Below are positions 36,247 to 46,421 of a stretch of DNA of 64,000 nucleotides, one piece after another. The position numbers and the translations under genes are program-made. Positions within the stretch are counted from its first letter, which is position 1. Each line of letters begins with the position of its first letter. Source of the DNA: Nigrospora sphaerica (Eukaryota; Ascomycota; Sordariomycetes; Amphisphaeriales; Apiosporaceae); NCBI GenBank assembly GCA_018287875.1, contig JAGVVL010000013.1, positions 1,488,001 through 1,552,000 on the forward strand. Direction: 5' to 3'. Under the pieces are notes generated by a model. The model saw only the letters and a program-made list of their open reading frames with translations. It was not told the origin of the DNA and did not search any database.

Positions 36247-38535
36247 TCAACCCAGAACCAGGTCCACCGCCTCGCGGTCTGGGTGGGCGTCCCACGCGCC
36301 GCGTTCCACGACGCCGCTGGCGCGCCGGTACGCGACGCCGCCGCGCCACTCGACCCACAGGACGACGTAGTGCTCGGCGTAGAACTGGGCGGCCTCCCAC
36401 GGCTTGGGCGTCTCCGCCGACGAGACGCGGCGACACACGGCCACGAGATCCACCGGCGCGCCCTCGGCCGGCAACGCCTCGAGGTCCGAGGCCGAGTGGA
36501 GCCAGAGGTGGCCCACGCGGTCGCCGTCCCCCACGCGCCGCAGCCCTGCGACAGACCCCCGCGCCAGCGCCGCGTCGCGGTAGGCGACGAGGCGGAGGCG
36601 GGCGGTGGCGGCGCAGAGGTAGGCCGGTTGGGGCAGATGGGGAGTCGGCGGCGGCTCGTCGCGGCCGGCGGGGAGCGAAAAGTGGTACCAGAAGTACTCG
36701 CCCGGTAGGCTGGCGTGGGCGAAGATGGAGCGGCTGCAGCCGGCGGGCGGGCGGTCGAAGCCGAAGGGGCGCTTCTCGGTGGGCGCGTCGAGGGACTGGG
36801 CCCGCCAGCCCGGCGGTAGCGGCGCGTCGGGGTCGCAGTGGGCGGCGCGGCGCGGGAACCAGGAGGGCAGGGGGTCGTCGAGGCGGGCGAGGGGCGGCCC
36901 GCTCGCCGAGTACCACGTCGTGATGGCGTGCGTCTGGTATGCCGTGTCGACGTCGTAGGATACGAACCCGTCCTCGTCGTCGCAGCACCGCACGGGGCCC
37001 CGCCAGCCGAGCCAGGACCACGAGGGCAGGTCCGCGCCCGCCCGCCGCGCCACCTCGCCCGTCTCGCCGCGCCCTCCGACGGCCGGCCGCCAGCCGAGCG
37101 CGGCGTCCACGAACATGACGGGCAGGCCCCAGAGGAAACCGCCGGGGAAGCCGCGGGTGAGGACGGCGAGCAGGCCGGCGACGGCGCGCGGGGCGTCGGC
37201 ATCGCGGGCTAGCGCACGGCCGTTGTAGCGGCGGACGAGGCGGTCGTAGGCCCGCGGGTCGGGCAGGCCGGCGACGGTGAGGCTGCGGGGCGACGGCCGC
37301 GCCCCGGACGGGTTATGCTGCGGACACGCCGCGTCGGCGCACTCGTGCCGCCGGCGCGCCCACTCGTCGCGATGCTCCCGCGCACAGGCCCAGTGCACAC
37401 GCTGGCCGGCGAAGACGAGGCGGCACCCCGATAGCTCGTACTCCTGGAACGTCCAGGCGTGGCCGGCGTACGCGGTGCCGTCCGTCGCGTCGGAGCTCAG
37501 CCCCGGCGAGACGATCATCAGCCGCTCCCCGCCCAGGGGCAGGAGCATCTGGCTCGTCAGGCGAGCCGGTGCCGCCTCCGACACCCCCGGCAGCCCGGCT
37601 TCGGCGTCGTCCTCGGCGGCCACAATGGTCAGCGCCGCGCCAGCGTAGAGGTGGCCAATACGGGCGACCTCGGCGGCCTCGGCGGCGGCGTCGTCGGCGG
37701 CGAGGCACAGCGCGTCCACCCAAAGGTAGCGCTCACCGAGATCGCGGACGAGGTGTATGGCGTCGGCGACGACGCGGGGGAGGCGCGACGCGACGTCGGG
37801 GGCGTCGAGAGCACCGGGCTGCCGGAGCCCCGGCAGGGACGCCAGCGTGGTGCCAAAGGCCGTGGCCGCGGGGCCCCGCCGGTAGCTCAGGCACACGTAG
37901 GCGGCGTCGGCGGCCTCGTCGCCGGGCACGAGGCAGCGCCGCTCGGCGTCGACGAGCCACTGGGGCGTGACGGGCGGGATCTGCCAGGGGTTGGCGCAGG
38001 CGTCGCCGTGGACGGCGGCGCAGCGGCGGCGCCACGCGCGCACCAGGTCGAGGTCGACGCGCGGGCTGCGCACCGGCGTCCAACAACCCGGGTGGTCGGG
38101 GATGCCGTCACGGCGGGCCAGCTCCAGCTTCACGCGCCGGCCGAGGTTGCCCCTGCCGAGGTAGAGGGCGCCGTCGCGCAGCTCGACGCCGAGCAGCGCC
38201 GTCGACACCTCAGCCGCCACCCGCCGCCGGACTTCGTCTTCGGCTCCGTGGTAGAAATGCCGGATCTTTGCGGCCAGGGGCTCGCGCAGATTCTCGAAAA
38301 AGGGCCGGTGCCCCGCGCAGTCGAGGGCCAGGATGTCGTCGAGGCCGAGGCGGAAGTGGTACCGGATGCGCACCTCGGCGTCGCACTCGGCGACGCACTC
38401 GCAGAGCTGCGCGCACACGGAGCACGTGTCGGGCGTTCCCTGCAAATCCTGCCGCAGCCGGGCGAGAATGGGCTGGCGCAGCGATTCGTAGAGCGCGACG
38501 TCGCCCGAATGGTACGGTTGGCGGCCTTCGGCCAT
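36247..38535 (-). CDS. HET-domain (heterokaryon incompatibility) protein
   Basis: Intronless, 762 aa. The start is the ATG at 38535 in good context (ACC before ATG, GCC after); the open frame upstream has no ATG. After a Cys-rich N-terminus (CSVCAQLCECVAECD), the three HET blocks are present: AAYVCLSYRRG (about 211-221), YLWVDALCLAADD followed by IGHLYAGAALTIVAAE (about 270-308), and AWTFQEYELSGCR (about 360-372). A long C-terminal region contains DLPSWSWLGWRGPV, common in HET proteins. HET proteins trigger cell death or growth arrest when incompatible hyphae fuse and are thought to act as fungal non-self sensors; the partner is unknown. The gene is very GC-rich, unlike the degenerate DNA to its right. 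No NACHT, WD40 or ankyrin region is fused to it. Confidence 0.9.
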   Translation of the reverse strand: MAEGRQPYHSGDVALYESLRQPILARLRQDLQGTPDTCSVCAQLCECVAECDAEVRIRYHFRLGLDDILALDCAGHRPFFENLREPLAAKIRHFYHGAEDEVRRRVAAEVSTALLGVELRDGALYLGRGNLGRRVKLELARRDGIPDHPGCWTPVRSPRVDLDLVRAWRRRCAAVHGDACANPWQIPPVTPQWLVDAERRCLVPGDEAADAAYVCLSYRRGPAATAFGTTLASLPGLRQPGALDAPDVASRLPRVVADAIHLVRDLGERYLWVDALCLAADDAAAEAAEVARIGHLYAGAALTIVAAEDDAEAGLPGVSEAAPARLTSQMLLPLGGERLMIVSPGLSSDATDGTAYAGHAWTFQEYELSGCRLVFAGQRVHWACAREHRDEWARRRHECADAACPQHNPSGARPSPRSLTVAGLPDPRAYDRLVRRYNGRALARDADAPRAVAGLLAVLTRGFPGGFLWGLPVMFVDAALGWRPAVGGRGETGEVARRAGADLPSWSWLGWRGPVRCCDDEDGFVSYDVDTAYQTHAITTWYSASGPPLARLDDPLPSWFPRRAAHCDPDAPLPPGWRAQSLDAPTEKRPFGFDRPPAGCSRSIFAHASLPGEYFWYHFSLPAGRDEPPPTPHLPQPAYLCAATARLRLVAYRDAALARGSVAGLRRVGDGDRVGHLWLHSASDLEALPAEGAPVDLVAVCRRVSSAETPKPWEAAQFYAEHYVVLWVEWRGGVAYRRASGVVERGAWDAHPDREAVDLVLG

Positions 38536-39346
38536 GGTTGGGTCCGTGACGGTAGGCGCTGGTCTGGTGAGGGAGAAAGAGTACAGGTGCTGATACTGGA
38601 ACTGAGGCTCGGGGTGAGTGCTGGTGAGATGTCTTAAGTGGCTGCGCAATGGGCGTCTCGTGGAATTTGCATGAAAAGAGTGCGCCTGCAACTGGTTATC
38701 ACTGACAGGAGAAGCTAAAGACAGGGATAGTCAGCACTGCGGAAAGAAGGAGCTGAAGCTAAGATGGCAAGAACTACCGAAAGAAGAAGCTAAAGCTCAG
38801 ACTCGATTAGCCAACAGAAAGACGGGCATAATATTCTCTTGCGACTTCGCAAACGGGGGCCGAGTGCCGGTTATCAGCACAAGTCGGCCGGAAGCCACGA
38901 CGCACTAGCGACTCACTTAATTCCTCTTCGGGCAATTACTCAACGTAAGCAACCGACGTCTTGACCCACGTCACGGCCCCCAAGATGCGGTCAAGTGAGT
39001 CTTCGCCGAGCTCTGGAATGTTATAATACGCTGTTACCTCCACCGGTCCTGCTACCCGGAGAGTGGATCACTCCCAAATCTGACTCATTCGGCCACGGCG
39101 CGCCGCAATTGGTACGTCAAGCTACGGATCCGGGAGGCGAGGACGACGAGACGAAAGACACGAACGAATGGTATCATTGAACTGCGGCAGCGGCAATGTC
39201 GGCTCTGAACCTAACCGCCAATCCGTCGTCGGCGGGACCCCTTATTACCGTAACCCCCCCCCCCCATCACATTATTACGGGCACTCAACCTTGTGCTTGT
39301 ACCCCACGCTCTCGCCGCGGCCACGATGCCGGCCAAACCCGACGCC
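38536..39346. other. intergenic, no gene recognised
   Basis: Promoter side of the HET gene and 3' side of the Ppo gene. It contains a purine-rich stretch with repeated GAAGCTAAAG-like words (38710-38800), the short palindromic site GAGTGGATCACTC at 39061-39073, and a 12-C tract at 39254-39265. Confidence 0.5.
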
Positions 39347-42300
39347 TCACTCGTCGTAGCAGATCTTCATGGTGCAGGGAAAGGGAAAGTAAGCGCCGCG
39401 GTCTTCGCGCATGTAGACGTAGAAGCCGCCGGGGCGGGGCACCTTCTTGAGTTCGCCCTGGGGGCCGGGGGCGCGGCGGACGTTGCGGCGGCGGAAGAGG
39501 GCGCGGAACATCTCGGTGAGGGCGGCCTGGCAGGCGGCGCGGCCGAGGCAGGCGTGCGGGCCGAGGCCGAAGTGGATGTAGGCGTCGAGCGGGCGGGCGG
39601 GGTTGACGCGGTTGGGGTCGGGGAAGTGGTGCGGATCGCGGGCGGCGCCGACGAAGGAGACGAAGACGCGGTCGCCGGCGCGCACCGGCACCTCGCGGCC
39701 GTCGTCCTCGGGGATCACGTCGTCGGCCGCCACCTGCCGGTACGACCCGAACGTGCCCGCGAGCCGGATCCCCTCCATGCAGTAGCCCAGCAGCAGCGCG
39801 TCGGGCGTCGTGCCCCCCGGCAGGTTGGCGACGCGGTGCAGCTCCGGCAGGTGCACCGAGCCCTCGGGCGTCAGGTAGAAGTCGACGGCCTGCGCGAACA
39901 CCTCGGCGATGTTGGGCACCGACGCCCCCGCCGTCGGCAGCAGCTGCGACCACGCGATGTCGTAGACGCTGAGGCCCGCTTTGCGCAGCCCCTTGATCAG
40001 GTTGGTCCCGTACACGGCCAGCGGGTCGTCGTCCGCCGGCTTGCTCGCGAAGAAGCCCCGGAGCCCGACCGACGTCACGAGCTTCACGTTGGCCTCGACG
40101 AGCTTGCCCAGCTGCTGCGTCACCGTCTTGGCCGCCTGCCGCAACCCAAAGTGCTTGACGGGGTCGATGTCGAAGAACTAGAGAAGGAAACAAGGTAAGC
40201 GGGCGGTGCGTGGGGGGACGACGGGCGAGGGAGGGAGCACACGTACAATGCACACAAAGATGATGGCCAGGACCATGTACAGCTCGTGCTCCGAGTAGAT
40301 GCCCTTGGGGTTCTCCTCCGTCTTGAGCGGTAGGTTGAACATGCGGGCGGCGAAGTGGACGGGCGCGATGTTGCCGACGTCGCGGATGACGTCGACAAAC
40401 GTGGTGCCGCCGAGCCGGTAGCTCTTCTCCTTGAGCAGCTTCTCCGTCATGGCGGCGTAGAACTGCTTGATGCGGACGTGCCAGTCTTCGCGGTACAGCT
40501 GCGCGTGCATGCACTTGCGCTGCGCCGCGTGCTGCGCCGTGTCGCCGCTGAGCATGAAGCGGCTGCCGCCCGCGTCCATGAGGAACTCGAGCCCCTCGTT
40601 CCACGTCACTTTGTACCGATCCTGCGCCTCGAGAACGTGCTGCGCCCCGCCGTACGTCGTGATGTTGACGCGCGGCGGGATGAAGGCCGGCCGGTCAAAG
40701 GAAAACTGCGAGACCCGCCCAAGGTTCGTCAGGATCTTCTTGGTCTCGCTGGGGATGCACCTGGCGGACGGATTAGCACGTCTAGTAGGGCGTCCAGAGA
40801 ATAGAGTGGCGCTCACATTGGGTAGTGCGCGTACGCCGAGTCGCCCTTGAAGTGGTTCGGGAAGGCCCGGATGAACAGCTTGTAGAAGACGCAGCCCTGG
40901 TTGAGGTTGAGGTCGTACGACACCTCATTGTAGCCCCAACTCGTGAGGTTGCGCGGGTGGTAATCCGTCGTGTAGTGGCGGTCGCCGCGCGTGAGGCAGA
41001 CGGCATCGGAAAGGATGACGCGCGAGATGGTGTAAGTCGGCTGAAAGACATCAGTACACCTTCCGGAGAAGCAACAGAGAGCCAACCCCAAAACAACGGG
41101 GGGGAGAGGGGGACGAGAGCAAGACGGTGAATAAAAAGTCCACATACGGCAATGCCAACACCGGGTACCATGGGCTCCTTGGCCTCCTCGGCGACGAGGC
41201 CGGGGTAGAGCTCGACAAAGTCGGGGTGCTCGTAGAGGTGGCGCAGCGAGCCGGCGATCTCGGGGTCCGAGTTGATGTCCTCGAACTTCTCGTAAGGCTT
41301 GAGGCCGAAGTGCTTTCGGAACTCGTTGAGCCCGGCCACGTTCCACTTGCGGCCCTGCAGGATGCCGAGGATCTCGACCGGCTTCATCGACTGCGGCACG
41401 TTGCGCCCGCCGAACGCGCCCGCCACGTCCTCGACCGCCGACGCGATGCACTCGACCAGCGCGTTGTCGTCGAACTTGCCGTCCTTCCCGCGCTTGAAGC
41501 CGCCAAACGTTCGCTCCGCCGGGTCCGCCGCTGTAGTTGATAGTGGTCAGAGCCTGTTCCGAGATCGCTGGTTGCGAGACACAAGAGTTCGGGTTGAGGG
41601 GCGGCACGTACGGATACTCTTCTCGAACTTGGCAAAGCCCATCATCATGTCGTGCGTTGACACGTGCAGCGGGTCCTTGCCAAACAGCTCGCGGTAGAAG
41701 TCCTGCACCCACTGGTCGTCCTTGGCCGAAATGCACGAGTGCCATCTGGCGAAGCAAATCAGCAACAGGTTCCGTCCCGGCGTCTCGTCCAGGTGCCTTT
41801 TCTCACCTATAAGCCAAGTTGAACTCGGCCGAGACGATGCTTCCCGTCCCGCGCTCCGAGCCGTTCGCCGTCCCGGCATTCTTGCCCATCTCCTGGCGCG
41901 GGTCGAGAGTCCAGGTCGTGTTGCTGCCTACGCGTCCCGTCAGCCGTTTCCCCGTCTTTGAAGCGCCCGCCGCCGTGAATACCTACGGTTGAGGTTGACA
42001 ATGTTGCGGACGTAGTCCACCAAAGTCTACAACCCACGATTAGCACACCCGCCGACGTCGGGCAACGTCATACTCGGAGACCTACGATGTTCTGCGCCAG
42101 CGAGGTTAGCGTCGTCCAATGACCGCAAGCATTGACCAGGGGTTTCACTCACAATGTACAACCCAGAAGTGACGAGCCGCGCCGTCTGGAAGAGGTCGTT
42201 GTCGTACTTCTTCCAGGCGTCGGCGGCCTTGGCGCCTTCGAGGTTGTCGGCCGGCGGCGTGAAGCGGCCACCCTCGTTGATGGCGGCAATGTTTTCGGCG

Positions 42301-43845
42301 ACGTAGTTGTGGAACTGTGGTGGGAAGGCAAGACACGTCAGTAGCAGCAGAAGGGGGGAAAACGCAAGCAAATAAGACAACGGCAACCCACCCGGTTGAA
42401 CATGATGAGAATGCAGCCGACGCCCGGCGGCTGGCCGATCAGCCGCTTGTCGGCAAAAGTATCCGGCTTCAGGCGCCCGTCTTTGAACGTGCGCACCGAG
42501 TCCTGCATTGCTTGGTTGCTGCCGTATAGAGGCGACAGGTCCAGGTACGAGGACGTCTTGTTCTTGGTCATGTCGGTGTAGTCAGTCCCTGCGGTGTACG
42601 GGGTTAGTGTTGACTCTCGGCGCCGAACGCGGGGACAAGCGTCTGCAAGCTCGGGAGCGAAGCGTGAACCGTTGGAGTGACGTACAAAACAGATCCTGTG
42701 AATCGTTAGATGACAACCCGCATCCGTTCGTCCTGGAAGCACTTACATGGATGATGATAGTTGCCCAATACCAGAGAACACTCGAGACGTTGTTAGGGTG
42801 CTTTCCTGTACGCCCATGTAAGCCGGAAATTCGCAAAACCCGCCTCGTAATACATCTTCCCACTGGAACAGAGCGTATACACTGAGGAACCACCAATACT
42901 CACTGTAACTCTGTCGCGCCATAACCGAGTCGAAGATGAGGCCGGGGTCAGGCATAGCCCCCAACGGTACCACACCGGGCCGACAACTACATTCCCCATC
43001 ACCGTCAGCTCTTCCTCCTTGATCCGAGCCGGCACGATCCCCATTGATCAGGAGATTTCAGGGGTTATCTGTCCCGGGGGGCCCGCAACTCACCTGCGCG
43101 CGTACGTCGACCCGGCGGCGCCGAGCATGGGGTTCATGGGGTTGTTCCACGAGCCGTCGGCGGAGCGGTACTGGAAGCGCTCGCCGAGGTAGAGCAGGGG
43201 CGGGTGTTCGAGCGTGTACCACAGCTCGTTGAGGAAGGCGTTGGTGAGCTCCTCGCGCAGGCGCGAGTTGTGCGGCAGGCCCGCCACCAGTTGGATCGTG
43301 CGCTCCATGATCATAGTCTTGTCGTCGACCAGCTGCTGACCCTTGAGCTTGCTGCGCAGGATCGTGACGAGCGTCCGAATGTCTTTTGAGGGATTGTCAG
43401 TTTCTCTCCCTCAAAAAAAGAGACTGGAGGGACGGCCGGCGGAAGACGACCGCGTGTAGACGCGCATGCGTGCGCGGGCGAGCAAAGACATACCGCGCTT
43501 TTTCAGGCTCTTCAGGTCCTGCCGCAGCCCCGGCCGCGTCTTTGTCTCGCTGTAGGTGCCGTCACCGTGCTGCGTCGGCAGCGGGCGGCGCGATGCCTGG
43601 ATTAACGCGCCAAACTGCGCAAAGGCCGACGTGACGCCGGCGCGCGTCGGCTCGGGCAGCGGCGGCGCCTTTTCCTTGCTCGCGGGCGGCGGCCCACCCG
43701 CCGCCAAGGGCGACGTCGACGAAGATATCTTGCCGTTGCTGCCGCCGATGCTCGAGCTCGGGTGGTCCAGCCGCTCCATGTCGGTCACCCGGCCGTTGGT
43801 GTCGCCCGTCACCGTGTCGGCCGCTCCGTTTTCGACGCTGCCCAT
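39347..43845 (-). CDS. psi-producing oxygenase / linoleate diol synthase (DOX-P450 fusion)
   Basis: Fifteen exons give 1,134 aa: 43845-43494, 43382-43094, 42986-42904, 42805-42747, 42695-42686, 42588-42392, 42314-42153, 42091-42086, 42026-41987, 41927-41807, 41745-41612, 41530-41148, 41040-40817, 40760-40247, 40177-39347. Exons 5 (10 nt) and 8 (6 nt) are micro-exons. The N-terminal haem dioxygenase has IIIHDLF (distal His261), SSYLDLSPLYG, MFNRFHNYV, LYINITLVDYVRNIVNLNR, and YRWHS (Tyr439, proximal His442). The C-terminal P450 has GPHACLGR with haem ligand Cys1068. Ppo enzymes oxidise linoleic/oleic acid to 8-hydroperoxides and isomerise them to diols (psi factors), which control sporulation. 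The intact Cys argues against a PpoC-type 10-dioxygenase with a dead P450. In helix I the family Asn-x-x-Gln reads Asn947-I-A-Glu950, so the diol formed is uncertain. Confidence 0.93.
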
Positions 43846-46421
43846 GGTGGGCCGTGGGCAATGGGAGAGGGAGGGAGTGTGTTGGATGACTGCTGCCTAG
43901 AGGAAGCAGGGGAATGGGTAGCAAGGGGAAGAACGGCGGGGTTCGGGAGGCGAGAATAGGAGGGGGGAGAAAAGAGGAGTAGGTCGTCCTCGTGCGCCAC
44001 CCGGTGCCCAGCGTCGGGAACGGCGACATATGTTATACGTGACGAGGGCGCGCAGTGGCACAAAACATCAATTTAAACCCCGTCCCATGCCCAGCTCCGG
44101 CCTTGTTGCCTTTCTCTCGCCCAGCAGCTCCTGCGCGCTCGTCAATGGCCGGCGGCGTGCGTCCGGTGGTTGCGTCGCGGGCGGCCCACTCGCGCCCAGT
44201 GGCCGCCCAGCGCCCTATGCCGTGCTTTTTTCCCACTGGCTGGCCAGGCGCGTCATGCCGTAGCTGGACAGCCCCCGGCCCGGTCAGTGGCTCCAGCCCA
44301 ACGAGGAGGATGAGGCGGCGGGTTTGCATACTCCGTGAGACCCATGTCATGCAGCGAGTGGGCGGGGCCAAAGAGGTCGTCTCGCGGGCGTCTCTACCCC
44401 TCCGATCCTGCTTGGGTTTCCCTGGAACGAGGGGCATCAGCGCCATCGCCAATCCGGCCAAGCCATGTCTGGATCGGGGCTTCTACTGTGTGTAACGAGT
44501 GCACGTGCGTGCCTACCTACCACCCCAGTCTGCCCCATCTGTCTCTCCCCCTCGACAGTGTGGCCCCCCCTTGCCCTCGCCTCAGAGGGCCGGGGTGACT
44601 TACGCAGGGCGGAAGGGAAATGAAGCTCCTGGTAGGTGTCTCAGACTTACCTCGCTCACCCGGGCAACCGACGGCAGCGACGATCCCGGCCGCGTCTGCC
44701 CCCAATCTAGGGAGTGCCCTGAAAATAGGGCGGTCAGTGTCGCTTCACGAAGGACCCCCCTTTCCCTTTCCGGCCACTTAGGACGCCGATTAGAGTCGCC
44801 GCCGCGGCGGGCCACCGCGACGAGTAAAGGGGTCCAGTGCCTAGGATAGACGTGCTTCGGGTGAGACATGATGTTGCGGTGACAGATCACGGCCAGTAGA
44901 TGCGGATGGCCGGCCGTCACCACCAATGGCTGACCGGGCAACCAACAGGGGCTGCTGGAAGCCGCCGCCACATGCGTACTAGTGGCGCGGCCCGGGTCAG
45001 GGGGAGGGGGACAGGGGGGTGAGTAGAGATGGAAAGAGGTACCGTTCCGTCGGGGAGGCGGAGAGGGTCCAGTGACGAAAGTGTGTAATGCCAGGTTGCT
45101 TTTCTGGGCCGGCCGGCCGGCAGAGTCAGAATAAGAGTGGCAGTTTGTGTATGCTTGTGTAAGAAGGGGGGATGCGAGGCGGTATGTACACATGGCCTGC
45201 AGATGTGGGCCACGACCATTCGTCGGAGCCGATTCCCCCCCTGTTCGCCGGAGCGAGGGAACTGCCGTCATCGCAGATGTAGGGATGGTAGATGCGGGTG
45301 ATCGGACCCGAGCGGGAAGGGAACCGAGTACCGGCCCCTCTCCATCTGCGTACCCATCCCTCCCCAGCTAGCTTGTAAAATGGGGGAGGGACCCGCGTTT
45401 TCTTCTTTTTTTAGTATTTTACGTTCAGCTTGGCGATCCGCGTCCGGGGGGAGGCGTGTAGAGGCTCAGCTCACAGCGGGCCCTGTCCCTTGTGCCGCTT
45501 TGCTCCTCTCTCGACGACGAAAAGCGCCACGCCGGCAGCCACTCCCCGGCGGTCGAGGGGAGTGCCCGACGTGTCAACCGCCACCATTAATCAATGGCCT
45601 GTTGCCGATCGCGAGCTCTCGTTAGTCTGGCCCCCTCTTCCCCACCACCAGGCTGCGGCCGGGGAAAAGCTGATGCCGATCGGTGCGCCAGACGCGGCAC
45701 GATGGTGGGAAGCGAGGAAGGGAAAGGGTGGGCAGCTGGAACCTGGCGCACGTCTCGCGCATGCGCATGCTCCCCCCTCTCTCTTTCACAAACACACACA
45801 CACATTCTCTCCGTCCTGCAGCAGCCCCGTAAGTTATTAGTCGATCTAGCAATTCGTTCCCCCGGAATTTCGACGCCGGGGCGAAGGGATAAGGAGAAGA
45901 GAGAAGTGGGGGGGTAAGCAGGGAAAGGGTGTTGGGTCTTTACACGCCACACGAGACAGTCGATCTGCAATAGACACGGCAAAATGCCGAGACACACACA
46001 CACACACAAACACATACACACAAACCACATACAGCTAGCCGAAGCAGCGCGCCGAGGTCAGGATGTATGTTTTGAATGGTTGGGCCAGCGACGGCCAGCC
46101 AGCCCAAGTGTGACGAGCCGTTCGCATGCCGTGCTTCGTGACGCCCGGCCTTTGGTGCTTTTTTGCCCGTGCGCCCATCAAAAATCCCGAGACGCCCCCT
46201 CCTGGCGGTAAGGGGGCAAGAACTCTCTGGGAGCTCGTCGTCCTCGTAGCCGTAGCCGACATCGCCCTTGCACAGCGTCCGTTATCGTCTCCCATCGGAC
46301 GGCCGTCCCACCCGCCAAGAGACCAGTCGGAGAGAGATAGAGAGGCTGCTTTCTCCTCCATCACCAGCGTAGGACAAGATCTCCAACCCCAATCGACAAC
46401 CCGGGCAAAGGTTTCGAAATC
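43846..46421. other. intergenic, no gene recognised
   Basis: Divergent promoters of the Ppo and DUF2235 genes lie at the ends. It contains CA-rich runs at 45791-45806 and 45991-46023 and open frames without domains. The last 290 bp before 46422 contain no ATG and probably include the DUF2235 leader. Confidence 0.5.
45991..46023. repeat. CA-rich simple sequence
   Basis: CA dinucleotide repeat with a few interruptions in non-coding DNA. Confidence 0.7.

Noticed and set aside
37459..38637. 392-codon open frame on the plus strand
   Set aside because: Antisense to the HET gene; GC-rich third positions create it. No recognisable domain.
39347..40177. The P450 half of the Ppo gene as the missing cytokinin hydroxylase partner of IPT-LOG
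   Set aside because: It is spliced in frame to the dioxygenase domain and matches Ppo P450s, not cytokinin hydroxylases.
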